A DNA stretch of 39,771 nucleotides, from positions 1 to 39,771 of IMG/VR virus record IMGVR_UViG_3300010370_000079. One strand, given 5' to 3'. The translations under genes and the position numbers were made by a program. Of this stretch, positions 9,704-19,199 are shown one piece after another; the stretch's first letter is position 1, and every line of letters begins with the position of its first letter. Under the pieces are notes generated by a model. That model did not search any database. It worked only from the letters and a program-made list of their open reading frames with translations, and was not told the DNA's origin. The DNA comes from a virus.

Positions 9704-12166
9704 ATGGCTCAACCAAACATAGTAAGACGAGACAAAGCCTCGAGTCATCCAAGGCAACAGGGGCGTTTTTACAACGGCATAGTTACTTCTGTAAGGGCCG
9801 ATGGTCAGATAACGGTAAAAATACCGCTATTAAACGTCAGTTATGGCCCAGTAATGCCACTGAACACTACAAATACAAGCAGATATTCAAAAGATGACAT
9901 TGTCTTATGTGGATTTACTGATGAAAATAATTCTCAAATAGTTGTTTTTGGTTCATTGTCTACAAAGTATGACGTATTTACGCCAACCGATTATGGAATA
10001 TCAAGATATGCGTCAACAGCAGCAAGGGATGCGGATATCACGTCTCCATCAGAGGGTCACGTTATATATCTACTTGATAGCGATGAGCTACAAATTTATA
10101 ATGGCACAGAGTGGATTACGGTAATTGATACTGGCAATTCCGAGAACATAACTGCTTCAACGATTACTGCAACATCTGCAAGTATTGGAACACTTACCGT
10201 TACTGGACCATCAACTCTAAATGTTCTTGGTTCTACAAATTTAACTGCTAGCACAACAATAGGACTTGTTTCACCAACGGAGCTTGGCTATCTAAATGGT
10301 GTTACTAGCGCAATACAGACACAAATCAATACAAAGGCGCCAATATCAAATCCAACATTTACTGGAACTGCAACTATTCCAACTTTGTCAGTTTCTGGAA
10401 ATGCAACAGTTACAGGCAACCTTACTGTTAACGGCACAACAACAACAGTTAACTCAACTACAACCACAGTTGATGATCCAATAATTACATTAGGCGGCGA
10501 CACCGCCCCTATTTCAAACGATAACAAAGATCGCGGCATTGAATTTAGATACCACTCTGGCACGGCAGCTTCCGTTGGATTCTTTGGATACGACGACTCA
10601 GCTGGAAGTTTCACATTTCTCACTGGTGCTACTAATTCATCTGAAGTTTTCTCTGGAACTCGTGGAACTCTCGAGACTGGCGCAACAACAGTAAGAGCAG
10701 TAGCAGCGCAAGATGGAATTGTCATCAGCGGTAGAGCTGGAGGAACTTCCTCCTATGCAATCACAATGACTCCAGCAACGCTTACAGCAAATCGTACAAT
10801 CACGTTTCCAAACGTCACGGGCACAGTGGTTACAACTGGAGATACGGGTTCAGTAATAAACTCCATGCTTGCTAATTCCACAATATCGGGTGTAAGTCTT
10901 GGCAGCAATCTCGGAACATTAACGCTCAGCACATCTGGTACTGGAATAACTGGATCAACCACCTACAACGGTTCTGGAGCTGTAACATTTACTGTTACTA
11001 GTGATGCGACAAGCGCAAATACAGTATCAACACTGGTTGCCAGAGATGCATCGGGGAATTTTTCGGCTGGGACAATTACTGCTGGTGCCCTTTCCTCAAG
11101 TGGATTAATAAGCACATCTGGGCATATTAGGGCCGGTAGCACTGGACTTACTTACGCTGGTGCGGTATCTGCAACAAACTGGTTCAGATCTACTGGCGTC
11201 AGTGGGTGGTATAACGAAACATATACTGGCGGAATTTACATGGAGGACACAACATGGGTTCGCGTATATAACGGCAAAAATTTCTACTGTCCAGCAGAGC
11301 TAAGATCTAATAGATATTCTGGTGATGGAACCGCTAACTATGGTTCGTATGGGTCAATTTCTATTACCGGAACAAAGGGCGGCTATGCCGGAATGGATAA
11401 TAACGACACGGCATCAACGTTCATGTGGACAAACAATATCTGCGGCCACTATTACAACAACAACTCCTGGAACTGGTACTTTGACCGAGGAACCCTAAGA
11501 CTTCTTGGTAGCTCTGATTTCTTATTGTCGTATGTTGACAACAATGCAGGTTTGCCATGGTGTAGGGGACCATATCTGCAAGGTTCAAACGGATGGGCAT
11601 TTTTCAATAACACCACAGGTGCATGGGAAATGGGCCAAAGGTATGCCCCCGGCGGACAAAATTACGGGTGGTATCGCGGTGGATTGATAATAGGAAAAAC
11701 TCCAGATGATGCTTTTGCAATGAAGGGCACGCTTAGCGTAAATGGAGATATCTCTGCGACTAGCTTGCCGTCTGCTTCAAGTCTTGACGCCACGTGGCAG
11801 GACGTTGGTTCAGCCTGGAAGTTATCGTACCAACCTTGGTCAAGTAGAAAAGTTAAGACAGATATTGGACCAATTGGAGAGGGTCTAAATACAGATAAAT
11901 TGCTTAGTTTGCAAGTTGTGCAATTTAAATATGTAGATGGACACGTATCGGAAACAGACCCCCTGCATGACCAATTGATTTGCGGACTAATAGCAGAAGA
12001 TGTTGCTCAAATATATCCTGTTGTAATTCGAAGAGATCGCGAAACTAAAGAACCACAGAGCATTAATTATCAATTGCTTATTCCTCCAATAATTGACTTA
12101 GTTCAGAAATTATCATCACGTATTGACTCATTAGAGGAAAGAATTTACAGATTGGAAACTGCATAA
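9704..12166 (+). CDS. Baseplate spike/tail fibre: OB-fold N-terminus, S74 chaperone C-terminus
   Basis: 820 residues. Residues about 15-85 (RFYNGIVTSVRADGQITVKI, then GDxVL-like and VVFGS strands) look like the gp5-type OB fold that docks a spike on the hub. The centre is Thr/Ser/Gly-rich fibre repeats with a VDDPIITLGGDTAPIS cassette shared with the fibre at 37442-39771. Residues about 490-700 are aromatic and Gly-rich (STGVSGWYNETYTGG), typical of a fibre tip. The end is a Peptidase_S74 intramolecular chaperone: SSRKVKTDI at 713-721 carries the likely self-cleavage serine, followed by GLIAEDV and a C-terminal coiled coil (SRIDSLEERIYRLE). Confidence 0.8.
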   Translation: MAQPNIVRRDKASSHPRQQGRFYNGIVTSVRADGQITVKIPLLNVSYGPVMPLNTTNTSRYSKDDIVLCGFTDENNSQIVVFGSLSTKYDVFTPTDYGISRYASTAARDADITSPSEGHVIYLLDSDELQIYNGTEWITVIDTGNSENITASTITATSASIGTLTVTGPSTLNVLGSTNLTASTTIGLVSPTELGYLNGVTSAIQTQINTKAPISNPTFTGTATIPTLSVSGNATVTGNLTVNGTTTTVNSTTTTVDDPIITLGGDTAPISNDNKDRGIEFRYHSGTAASVGFFGYDDSAGSFTFLTGATNSSEVFSGTRGTLETGATTVRAVAAQDGIVISGRAGGTSSYAITMTPATLTANRTITFPNVTGTVVTTGDTGSVINSMLANSTISGVSLGSNLGTLTLSTSGTGITGSTTYNGSGAVTFTVTSDATSANTVSTLVARDASGNFSAGTITAGALSSSGLISTSGHIRAGSTGLTYAGAVSATNWFRSTGVSGWYNETYTGGIYMEDTTWVRVYNGKNFYCPAELRSNRYSGDGTANYGSYGSISITGTKGGYAGMDNNDTASTFMWTNNICGHYYNNNSWNWYFDRGTLRLLGSSDFLLSYVDNNAGLPWCRGPYLQGSNGWAFFNNTTGAWEMGQRYAPGGQNYGWYRGGLIIGKTPDDAFAMKGTLSVNGDISATSLPSASSLDATWQDVGSAWKLSYQPWSSRKVKTDIGPIGEGLNTDKLLSLQVVQFKYVDGHVSETDPLHDQLICGLIAEDVAQIYPVVIRRDRETKEPQSINYQLLIPPIIDLVQKLSSRIDSLEERIYRLETA
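10404..10661 (+). repeat. Fibre cassette, copy 1 (inverted partner at 38116-38376)
   Basis: The encoded segment from TVTGNLTVNGTTTT to SSEVFSGT is about 80% identical at protein level to a segment of the minus-strand fibre gene, while many third codon positions differ. It is an old, selectively maintained protein cassette and not a recent DNA duplication. The two copies lie in opposite orientation 27 kb apart. Confidence 0.8.
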
Positions 12167-12318
12167 TGGAACCAGAGGAATTCCCAGAAGCTAGACCAGA
12201 TGCTGGTACGCCGTTCATACCACCACGTCATCCATTTGATGTTATGAGCCCTGCTGATCTTATTGAATATTATGCTAAGTTTGACGAAAATAACTCAATT
12301 AATTTAGAGGAGAAATAA
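12166..12318 (+). CDS. Small acidic Pro-rich protein, unknown
   Basis: 50 residues starting MEPEEFPEARPDAGTPF and ending NNSINLEEK. The ATG overlaps the previous TAA by one base (TAATG), so it is translationally coupled to the spike/fibre gene. The first half is Pro-rich with a PPRHPFDVMSP turn, and the middle is helical (ADLIEYYAKF). Its location between the spike and the gp25-like wedge gene suggests a small baseplate or fibre assembly factor, but I do not recognise a family. Confidence 0.6.
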   Translation: MEPEEFPEARPDAGTPFIPPRHPFDVMSPADLIEYYAKFDENNSINLEEK

Positions 12319-12319
12319 A

Positions 12320-12460
12320 GTGGAAGTGTCATCTGAACTCGTTGTGGAAGGTTTACTTGATGAAATCAAGAGGCTGACGATGGAAATTGTTATGCTTCGA
12401 TCAGCGATGAAGACCCTTGAGGAGCGACCCTCTATCAATGAAATAAAAGAAAGCAGTTGA
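12320..12460 (+). CDS. Small coiled-coil protein, unknown
   Basis: 46 residues from a GTG at 12320, with AGAGGAG at 12306-12312 giving ideal spacing. The sequence is nearly all one amphipathic helix (LLDEIKRLTMEIVMLRSAMKTL). It closely resembles the N-terminal half of the minus-strand protein at 19415-19669 (LLKKVNTLTAENIILSAQVKTL), so the phage keeps two related mini coiled-coil proteins, each beside structural genes. A trimerising or chaperone role for fibres is possible but speculative. Confidence 0.6.
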   Translation: MEVSSELVVEGLLDEIKRLTMEIVMLRSAMKTLEERPSINEIKESS

Positions 12461-12461
12461 C

Positions 12462-12764
12462 ATGGACTCAATAAAGTTTCCATTAAAGTTTGACAGTACT
12501 GGCGTACAAAAACTTACAGAGGGAACTGATGATTACTATGCACAGCTGCTGTCAATAGCTATACAAACAGAGCCCCAGACACACCCATTTTCTCCACGAT
12601 TTGGCGTATACGACCCAACATTCCAAGGCGTTGACAGAGGTTTATTCATATTAAATGCTGCTCGGTTTGTTCCTGAAGTTCAAATATTAGAGCTTCAAAC
12701 TAGCTTCGATACTAATGGCAAAATTAATGCTACATTTTCATTTCGCATAAAGGAAACAGATTAA
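12462..12764 (+). CDS. Baseplate wedge protein, gp25-like
   Basis: 100 residues, the normal size of the T4 gp25/P2 gpW family. The N-terminal helix with a Gln/Glu-rich turn (DDYYAQLLSIAIQTEPQT) leads into PFSPRFGVYDPTF, matching the family pattern of a helix followed by a polar loop, and the rest alternates strand and helix (VQILELQTSF, INATFSFRI). It attaches sheath-like symmetry to the wedge in contractile baseplates. It sits directly before the baseplate J-like gene, the usual order. Its presence is one of the clearest signs that this is a contractile-tail phage. Confidence 0.85.
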   Translation: MDSIKFPLKFDSTGVQKLTEGTDDYYAQLLSIAIQTEPQTHPFSPRFGVYDPTFQGVDRGLFILNAARFVPEVQILELQTSFDTNGKINATFSFRIKETD

Positions 12765-12766
12765 TC

Positions 12767-14230
12767 ATGCCAGCAGACTTTTCAGAATACGTAGACCTGA
12801 CGCCATTTGATCTATCTGCTGGCGACATATATCGCGATGCCATATCTATGGCCCGTCTTACCCTGCCTGAATTTAACTTACGTGTTGGCACCCCGGAGGA
12901 TGCAATATTTCAGGCTGCTTCTTATATAAGTGCATTAAACGTTGCCGCAATAAACAGACTCCCAGACAGGCTTATGGCGGGAATACTGCTAATGATGGGT
13001 GTCCAGAGACAGGACGGTTTTCCGGCAGAAATCTCTGTAGTTTTTACTGCGGACAGCTATGACGGTGCCACTATTCCACTTGGAACAACAGTCAGTTTTG
13101 AGGCAACTTTTGAAGATGAGATACAAGAGTATGTATTTGTCACTACAGAGGTAGGAGAAATACAGCCCGTAACTAGCCCTGGCCCTGGGGATCCATTTCC
13201 AACAATAGAAATATCAGCTCAATGCACTAATCCAGGATTAATACCAATAGTTTCGGCTGGTGATGATTTAACAATACTTACATCTGGGACTTCACTTCTT
13301 TCAGCAGAAGTCGGATCAAACTTTGTAAATGGCATAGATCCAGATACAGATTCTGAATATTTAGCAAGGTGTGTTTCCTACCTCAATTCCCTAAGTTCAA
13401 CGCTGGCAAAGTCAACGCAAGTTGATTCACATGTATCGTCAACATATCCAGGTGTTGTTTACAAAACAAAAACATACGACCTTACAAATGGCGACGAAAA
13501 TCTTGGCGACATCAGTGTTTATAGAAGCGCTTCGCCATCGTACTACGGAGGTAATGGAACTCTTGTACAGATAAATTTCCCAGAAGATCATCAATTTATA
13601 GTTGGTGACAAAATATATGTTCAGGGACTAAATTCAACACTGAATTCGCCATCAACAGCCCTTACGTCTCTTTATACAGTTACGCAAACAACAGCAACAT
13701 CAATTAAGTTTTCGCTTGGATATTCAGCATCTGCTGCAGTTGCCACATCTTCTGCTGCAGTCATAGCAGCGGACGATCAGCCTGGGTATGCAACTGTATT
13801 TGTTTATGGAAATAACGAAAATATTTCCTCTGCAGATAAAACTAAAATACTCATTGATCTAACAAATAAATCTGTTGCTGGTCTGTCCTATAAAATAAGG
13901 GATCCAGAAATTGTCACACTCGAGATTTCGGCTGAGGTAGTGCTTAGCGAAGATTATGACCAAGAACCACTGCAGGAAACTATAAAGTATGCGATTGTTG
14001 ATTATCTAAGCCCACTTGGATTTCCATACTCAGAAGACAGGGTCCGACAGACATCAATTATTTCTCTTATTGCCTCAGTCCCTGGCGTTCTGTACGTAAA
14101 GTCAGCAACAGTAACTCCAACAGGAGACGGTTGGCTTCCGCAAATTGATTCAGATGCGCAGTTTGCATATAAGGGGAGCCTCCCCTCAATAGCCATTGAT
14201 GACATCTCTATAACATTTACGACGCAGTGA
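12767..14230 (+). CDS. Baseplate wedge protein, J-like (gp6 family)
   Basis: 487 residues. The N-terminal region (about 15-100) has the acidic, helix-rich opening of Baseplate_J proteins (TPEDAIFQAASYISALNVAAINRLP), followed by the strand-rich middle (TIPLGTTVSFEA; IPIVSAGDDL) and the PDTDSEYLARC segment that is a good family marker (normally D-D-E-x-L-x-R). The C-terminal part has LEISAEVVLSEDYD and the helical LQETIKYAIVDYLSPLGF typical of the family end. These proteins form the wedge ring around the hub. Order gp25-like, J-like, I-like is as in P2 and Mu. Confidence 0.9.
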   Translation: MPADFSEYVDLTPFDLSAGDIYRDAISMARLTLPEFNLRVGTPEDAIFQAASYISALNVAAINRLPDRLMAGILLMMGVQRQDGFPAEISVVFTADSYDGATIPLGTTVSFEATFEDEIQEYVFVTTEVGEIQPVTSPGPGDPFPTIEISAQCTNPGLIPIVSAGDDLTILTSGTSLLSAEVGSNFVNGIDPDTDSEYLARCVSYLNSLSSTLAKSTQVDSHVSSTYPGVVYKTKTYDLTNGDENLGDISVYRSASPSYYGGNGTLVQINFPEDHQFIVGDKIYVQGLNSTLNSPSTALTSLYTVTQTTATSIKFSLGYSASAAVATSSAAVIAADDQPGYATVFVYGNNENISSADKTKILIDLTNKSVAGLSYKIRDPEIVTLEISAEVVLSEDYDQEPLQETIKYAIVDYLSPLGFPYSEDRVRQTSIISLIASVPGVLYVKSATVTPTGDGWLPQIDSDAQFAYKGSLPSIAIDDISITFTTQ

Positions 14231-14239
14231 GGTGTTTGT

Positions 14240-15787
14240 ATGTCTAGAACTATAAACAGGCTCTCTGATAACAATGCTCTTCTCAGCTACTCAACAAGCA
14301 GTGGACTTGCTATACCGCTATATGGTGCAACTGAAACTATTTCTAACGTTTTATATTATGGTGACTCATCTGTAATTTCAGTTCCTCCAACTACAAAGAT
14401 TAAAGCTGGGAATAAGATACAGGTAAATATAAGCTCAGCAAGTGTTTATATAGAGAATGTCCTAACAGCTTCCCCGCATCTAGCCTCAAATGTAACAGGA
14501 ACATATGAAGTAACTTCTGTATCAAATTCTTCAAGTGTCTCTAATATTTATTTTAAAACAATATCTACATTAAGCGCAATATCTCTTGCTTCTGGCTCTG
14601 TAAGTTTTGTTCCAACAACTGGAGAAATTACTCCAATATATGCAGATGGATGGAAGACTCCAGAATATTTGGAAAATAATGTTTTGAGTACTCGAGCGAC
14701 ACTATCTGTGACATCAGAGGGTCAAAGTAATCTTGATGTCTATGCTCTGAAGATATCTCCAAGTACTAGTAGTGATGTAACTATTTATCTTCCAGGAACA
14801 GAATTAGTTCTTGCTGATAACAGCAGAAGATTCTCTTTTAATGCCAAAGTTCATCCATCAGTTAAATCAACGATTACAGCGCTGCTTTCAGTTGATGGTG
14901 AAACTATAGGTGATGGATATTCCCAAGAGATATTCGGTGGAAGATATGGTGCCGCTAGGTCAAATACAGTAACTATTCCACAATCAAGTTCAGCAACTTA
15001 CTCTGTATCTGCATCAATAACCTTTTCAGGTCATGAAGGTCAGCCAATATATATGACACTTCCGCACCTAATTGATGATCAGATGTACTACGAAAACACA
15101 TTTGTGAATCAGGCTCGTTTATATATGCCAGATTTTTACTGGGACATAGATTATGAGCAGGTCAATCCAATTGCTCCATTTCACAGACTTATTGACTGCC
15201 TTTTCAATATTGCTGGAGAAACATATGAAATGTATAGAGAGTATTTTCCATATGAAGTTAATGAAATTGCAGCACTATCAAATCAACTAGATAAATTAAC
15301 AAACTCAACTCTTGTAAATCCAAACTTTATTGAACCAAGGTACATGACGTGGTTGGCCCAGTTTAATGGGGCAAAACTCAAGCGAAACATAATAGGTAGT
15401 GATGGCTCTAGGCTGTATGACTCAACTTCTCTTGAAGATGAGTACAGCAGATGGCAGCTACTAACTGGCTATTACGGAAATTCAGCTGGAAGCCGTGATG
15501 CAATATCTAGTGCAGCAAAGAAAGTTCTTTACAAACTGAATAACTCTAGTTTTTCTGTAGCAATTTCTCGTAGGTATCTTGGAGACCCATTCAAAATACA
15601 GATAATAACTTTGGTTGCAGAAACCCCAGATGTTGATGCAGCCGGAGAGGAGAGCTTCATGGTTCTTGATGCAGTAGAACCAGCAAGGCCTATGGGTTAT
15701 GCGATTTACCACACAACAGTGGATGAGTTTGAATTTACGTTAGATAACGACACGTTGGGAATCTTGGATGAATTTCCTCTTGGCTAG
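14240..15787 (+). CDS. Baseplate/tail protein with gpI-like C-terminus
   Basis: 515 residues; ATG lies 9 bases after the J-like stop. The first 270 residues are Ser/Thr-rich beta structure. From about 290 the protein becomes helical: PFHRLIDCLFNIAGETYEMYREYFP, LDKLTNSTLVNPNFIEPRYMTWLAQFNG, then a helical YYGNSAGSRDAISSAAKKVL block and a short alpha/beta end (IQIITLVAETPD, AVEPARPMGYAIY). The last 200 residues fit P2 gpI-type wedge proteins, and the position directly after J agrees. The N-terminal extension may hold a fibre. Medium certainty on the family, high on a baseplate role. Confidence 0.65.
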   Translation: MSRTINRLSDNNALLSYSTSSGLAIPLYGATETISNVLYYGDSSVISVPPTTKIKAGNKIQVNISSASVYIENVLTASPHLASNVTGTYEVTSVSNSSSVSNIYFKTISTLSAISLASGSVSFVPTTGEITPIYADGWKTPEYLENNVLSTRATLSVTSEGQSNLDVYALKISPSTSSDVTIYLPGTELVLADNSRRFSFNAKVHPSVKSTITALLSVDGETIGDGYSQEIFGGRYGAARSNTVTIPQSSSATYSVSASITFSGHEGQPIYMTLPHLIDDQMYYENTFVNQARLYMPDFYWDIDYEQVNPIAPFHRLIDCLFNIAGETYEMYREYFPYEVNEIAALSNQLDKLTNSTLVNPNFIEPRYMTWLAQFNGAKLKRNIIGSDGSRLYDSTSLEDEYSRWQLLTGYYGNSAGSRDAISSAAKKVLYKLNNSSFSVAISRRYLGDPFKIQIITLVAETPDVDAAGEESFMVLDAVEPARPMGYAIYHTTVDEFEFTLDNDTLGILDEFPLG

Positions 15788-15853
15788 TAAATACTTATCA
15801 TATTTTTTTACACATTATATAAATGATAAAATCATAGATATCAAGGAGCGCAA
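15788..15853 (+). promoter_or_regulatory. AT-rich leader of the fibre genes, possible promoter
   Basis: This is the only non-coding gap of note in the plus-strand tail module. It contains a T-run (15803-15809), TTTACA at 15807-15812, TATAAATG at 15818-15825 (one base off the T4 late promoter core TATAAATA) and a 7-base inverted repeat TTATCAT/ATGATAA (15795-15801 and 15823-15829). AAGGAG at 15843-15848 is the ribosome binding site of the next gene. A late promoter for the fibre genes is plausible; no spacing match to a sigma70 promoter is convincing. Confidence 0.4.
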
Positions 15854-16954
15854 ATGTCTGGTTTAGGAATAAAAAAATTTGTTAGCGGCGAAACGCTAAC
15901 AGCAGATGAGGTAAATGGTTACCTCATGGACCAGGCTGTCTGCGTATTCGATACTACGGCAGCAAGAGACGCAGCATTTGGTGGATCTGGTGAACCAACC
16001 CTTTCCGAGGGAAGGGTTTGCTATATCAAGGCGTCAAACCTTATACAGTTTTATGATGGCACCCAGTGGGTTGACTCGTCGCAGTTCGCAGTTTCCCAAA
16101 GCTCACAGGTTTCCGAGGGGATCCTAGAACTTAATAGACTTATCGATGGGGCTTCTGGGCAAATAATAGTTTGTAACAGCAGCGGTGTTCCTACATATGT
16201 AACACTTTCTGGTGACGCAACTATTAGTGATACTGGCGTAATAACCGTAAGTAGCAACGGAATTGCCCTGGGCACTGACACAACTGGAAACTATGTTGCC
16301 ACAGTCGCTGGTACAACAAATCAAATTACAGTTTCCGGATCTGGTACAGAAACTGCAGCCGTTACGTTGTCGCTACCTCAAAATATACATACGGCTGCAA
16401 ATCCAACATTTGCTGGTGCAACACTGGATGCCGTTCAGATTGGAATAACTGCAGCTGGCGAAATTGATACATCAAGTGGAGATTTAATCCTTGATTCAGC
16501 CGGTGGCACAGTAACTATTGACGACATCCTTTCAGTGAGCGGAAGTGCGGCAATATCTGGTGCTGCATCGGTTGCTGGTGCATTTACGGCTGTAGGAAAT
16601 GCATCCGTTGGCGGATCCGTATCTGTTACCGGGAATGTTGTGGGCCACATAACTACAGCAAGCGTCGCAAACAGTGCATCAATAACAGCAGCAAGTGATG
16701 GAAGATTTATAGAAACTGACTCGTCCACTGCGGGAACTGTATTTGTAACTGGCACTGGATGGACAATAGGTTCACAAGTTACAATTATGCAGATGAGCAC
16801 TGGATCTGCTTCTGTATCATTCCCAGGGCAAACACTTCGCGGCACTCCACTTGCTTCATCAACAGTTGCTGTTCTAAGAACTCAATATTCGAGCGTCACA
16901 TTGATAAATCGCGGCACCAACGACTGGTACGTTATTGGTGACCTGAAGGCTTAA
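15854..16954 (+). CDS. Tail fibre protein
   Basis: 366 residues with a strong AAGGAG site. The N-terminus (MSGLGIKKFVSGETLTADEVNGYLM, then FYDGTQWVD) is a frequent opening of phage fibre proteins that attach to the baseplate. The middle consists of Ser/Thr/Gly/Ala/Val repeats (ALGTDTTGNYVA; LSVSGSAAISGAASVAGAF) that form a beta-structured shaft; ALGTDTTGNY also occurs in the fibre at 37442-39771. The last 100 residues form a small beta domain ending NDWYVIGDLKA, parallel to NTWLLSGDLKV at the end of that other fibre. It is most likely a receptor-binding or connector fibre. Confidence 0.8.
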   Translation: MSGLGIKKFVSGETLTADEVNGYLMDQAVCVFDTTAARDAAFGGSGEPTLSEGRVCYIKASNLIQFYDGTQWVDSSQFAVSQSSQVSEGILELNRLIDGASGQIIVCNSSGVPTYVTLSGDATISDTGVITVSSNGIALGTDTTGNYVATVAGTTNQITVSGSGTETAAVTLSLPQNIHTAANPTFAGATLDAVQIGITAAGEIDTSSGDLILDSAGGTVTIDDILSVSGSAAISGAASVAGAFTAVGNASVGGSVSVTGNVVGHITTASVANSASITAASDGRFIETDSSTAGTVFVTGTGWTIGSQVTIMQMSTGSASVSFPGQTLRGTPLASSTVAVLRTQYSSVTLINRGTNDWYVIGDLKA

Positions 16955-16956
16955 TC

Positions 16957-18798
16957 ATGCCAGCATTTCCCATATCTCAGCCAGGAGCTAGCGCAAGACT
17001 GCCAACGCCGCCGACATCGGTATCTGCTTCCGCATCTGCTGGGACTGTCAATGGAACTGCTGGAGCAGTATCTGTTTCATTCACTGCATCAACAAACCCT
17101 GGTAAACCTTCTGGCAACTATGTTGCAACATCAAATCCTGGCAGCGTGACAGCATCGGCTGCTAGTTCGCCAATAGCATTTTCAGCTGGAACGTTAACTG
17201 CTGGAACAGCTTATACATTTTCCATAGTCAAGCAGTCTGGTTCTGGCATCACTTCAGCTGCAGCAACTACTGGCTCAGTAACTCCATTTACAGTTCCAGC
17301 AGCACCAACTAGCGTTTCTGCTTCAGCAAACGCAACTTCAGGTGAAGTAGTTGTTTCATGGACCGCTCCATCTGGTGCAGCAAATACAGGTGGTAGCGCA
17401 ATAACAAATTACTATATTGACTACTCGACAGTTTTGAACTTTTCTAGCGGTGTTACGACAATAAATACTGGTAGCACGAGTACGTCAAGAACTGTTAGCG
17501 GTTTAACAAATGGCACTACTTACTACTTTAGGGTTCGTGCACAAAATGCTGCTGGACAAAGTCTTAATTCATTGTCTGCAAATGATGCTCCGTATGCTCC
17601 TCCATCTTTTGGAACAGAAACAAAATCATCTACCGCTACAACGCCAGGAACAAGCACAACTTCAGTTTCTGGAGTTAGCACTACGACGGCAACCCTTGGC
17701 TATTCACTTGGATCTGGTGCCGCATTTGCCGGTTACGAAAGAATTAGTGGAACTGCAGTAACTCCATCAGGAAGTTCACTCAGTGGGCTTGCTGCAAAAA
17801 CAGCACATTCATGGAGAGTGCTGGTTACGAATACAGGAGCATCGAATAGCATAACAACAAAAGTAACACCAAATGGAAGTACTGCAACCGTTAGCGTTGG
17901 ATGGGATACTGGGTCTGGTCTATACAACAACAGCGCAACATCTGGTGGAAATTTGTCCGTTAATATCGGAGCTAGCAATTCTGAACAATCAACTACATGG
18001 TCACTTGCGCTAGGAATAGTTACTACAGTATATTACAGAATAACTGTGAGTTATAGGGGTGGGGCGACAGTTACCAAAACTGGTACACTCAGCCCAACAA
18101 TATCTGTTTTCAATGGAACAGCAGTTGACTTTAATACATATGGGACTTATACATATAATTCAACTAATAACAATATATCATCAATGCACGTAACTAAACC
18201 GTCTTATGGCGTAGACATAACATCAATATCTGTTGATCTCGCTGGCGGTGGTGGTGGTGGAACTAGCAATTCGGGTTATGGAGCTGGTGGTGGTGGCGGC
18301 GGACGTTACGTAACATCATCGGGGATAACTTCAAATAATAATATTGCTGCAACAAGAGGCGGGCCAGGTGGTGTTAATGGATACGGTGGAACTACGTCTT
18401 TCACATACTCTGCGGGAACGGTTTCAGCAGAGGGCGGAACCCCGGCAGCTGGTGCCCAGGGTGGAGCATCTCCGCGTGGTGGCGGTAATTACTATTATGG
18501 ATATGTCGGAAATCTAAGCTATGGTGGCGGCGGTGGCGGTGCTGGTGGTGCGGCAACTGACATAAATGGCGGATCATCATATTTCGGTGTTGGGCCTGGC
18601 GGGCCGGGTTATTTCAATCTAGCACCCTATGGGGGAGCTGGATATGGATCGTGGGGGGCTGGTGGATCATCTACTTCCGTTGGCGCCGGTGGGCAAGGTG
18701 GCTTCGATAACAACAACGCATCGGGTGGCAACGCTGGTCTTTTTGTAATAACATACACCGGACCGCACCGCGATGGAGGGAGCTTAGCTGATCCGTGA
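16957..18798 (+). CDS. Fibronectin-type-III and glycine-rich tail adhesin
   Basis: 613 residues. Two FN3-like modules are visible: about 20-110 and about 112-210 (VPAAPTSVSASAN, VSWTAPSG, LTNGTTYYFRVRAQNAAGQS). A beta-rich middle follows. Residues about 428-605 are a glycine-rich domain with runs such as AGGGGGGTSNSGYGAGG and NYYYGYVGNLSYGGGGGG, ending LFVITYTG. Such Gly-rich tips with a final strand are typical of phage adhesins that bind surface sugars or proteins. It lies two bases after the fibre stop (TAATCATG). The tip domain is the likely host-range determinant. Confidence 0.75.
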   Translation: MPAFPISQPGASARLPTPPTSVSASASAGTVNGTAGAVSVSFTASTNPGKPSGNYVATSNPGSVTASAASSPIAFSAGTLTAGTAYTFSIVKQSGSGITSAAATTGSVTPFTVPAAPTSVSASANATSGEVVVSWTAPSGAANTGGSAITNYYIDYSTVLNFSSGVTTINTGSTSTSRTVSGLTNGTTYYFRVRAQNAAGQSLNSLSANDAPYAPPSFGTETKSSTATTPGTSTTSVSGVSTTTATLGYSLGSGAAFAGYERISGTAVTPSGSSLSGLAAKTAHSWRVLVTNTGASNSITTKVTPNGSTATVSVGWDTGSGLYNNSATSGGNLSVNIGASNSEQSTTWSLALGIVTTVYYRITVSYRGGATVTKTGTLSPTISVFNGTAVDFNTYGTYTYNSTNNNISSMHVTKPSYGVDITSISVDLAGGGGGGTSNSGYGAGGGGGGRYVTSSGITSNNNIAATRGGPGGVNGYGGTTSFTYSAGTVSAEGGTPAAGAQGGASPRGGGNYYYGYVGNLSYGGGGGGAGGAATDINGGSSYFGVGPGGPGYFNLAPYGGAGYGSWGAGGSSTSVGAGGQGGFDNNNASGGNAGLFVITYTGPHRDGGSLADP

Positions 18799-19199
18799 TG
18801 AACTCTTTTTATTTTGCAGAACTAGATGAAAATAATATTGTCGTAAATATATTAGGCGGAGAAACTGAAAGCGATTATGAATCAGAGTTAAATTCTCTAA
18901 TTTATATCCTTGGACATAGTCGGATAGTTCAAACTTTCAAAGACGTACCGGAAAAAAGATATGCAATGATTGGCGGTACATATAATCCTGAAGCAGATTG
19001 TTTCATAGATAAAAACCCCGACCATTACCCTTCATGGGTTTTGCAAGATGATGGATCATGGGCTCCGCCAATTCAATATCCATCTTTGATCTCTGAATCT
19101 GATTGGCCAGAAGAGTATGGAGAATATGTTATTAACCAAAGATATTACTGGGATGAAGAAACTGTTTCCTGGGTTCTATTTAGACCGCAACCACAATGA
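18798..19199 (+). CDS. Fibre-associated small protein, aromatic-rich
   Basis: 133 residues from ATG 18798, overlapping the adhesin stop as TGATG; a GTG three bases upstream is also possible. The opening FYFAELDENNIVVNIL, the central IGGTYNPEADCFIDK, then PSWVLQDDGSWAPPIQYP and the ending YYWDEETVSWVL form a pattern I associate with small proteins next to fibre genes in aquatic phages. The Trp-Pro clusters suggest a compact accessory, perhaps a fibre assembly or attachment factor. No catalytic motif is visible. Tightly coupled to the adhesin, so probably works with it. Confidence 0.6.
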   Translation: MNSFYFAELDENNIVVNILGGETESDYESELNSLIYILGHSRIVQTFKDVPEKRYAMIGGTYNPEADCFIDKNPDHYPSWVLQDDGSWAPPIQYPSLISESDWPEEYGEYVINQRYYWDEETVSWVLFRPQPQ

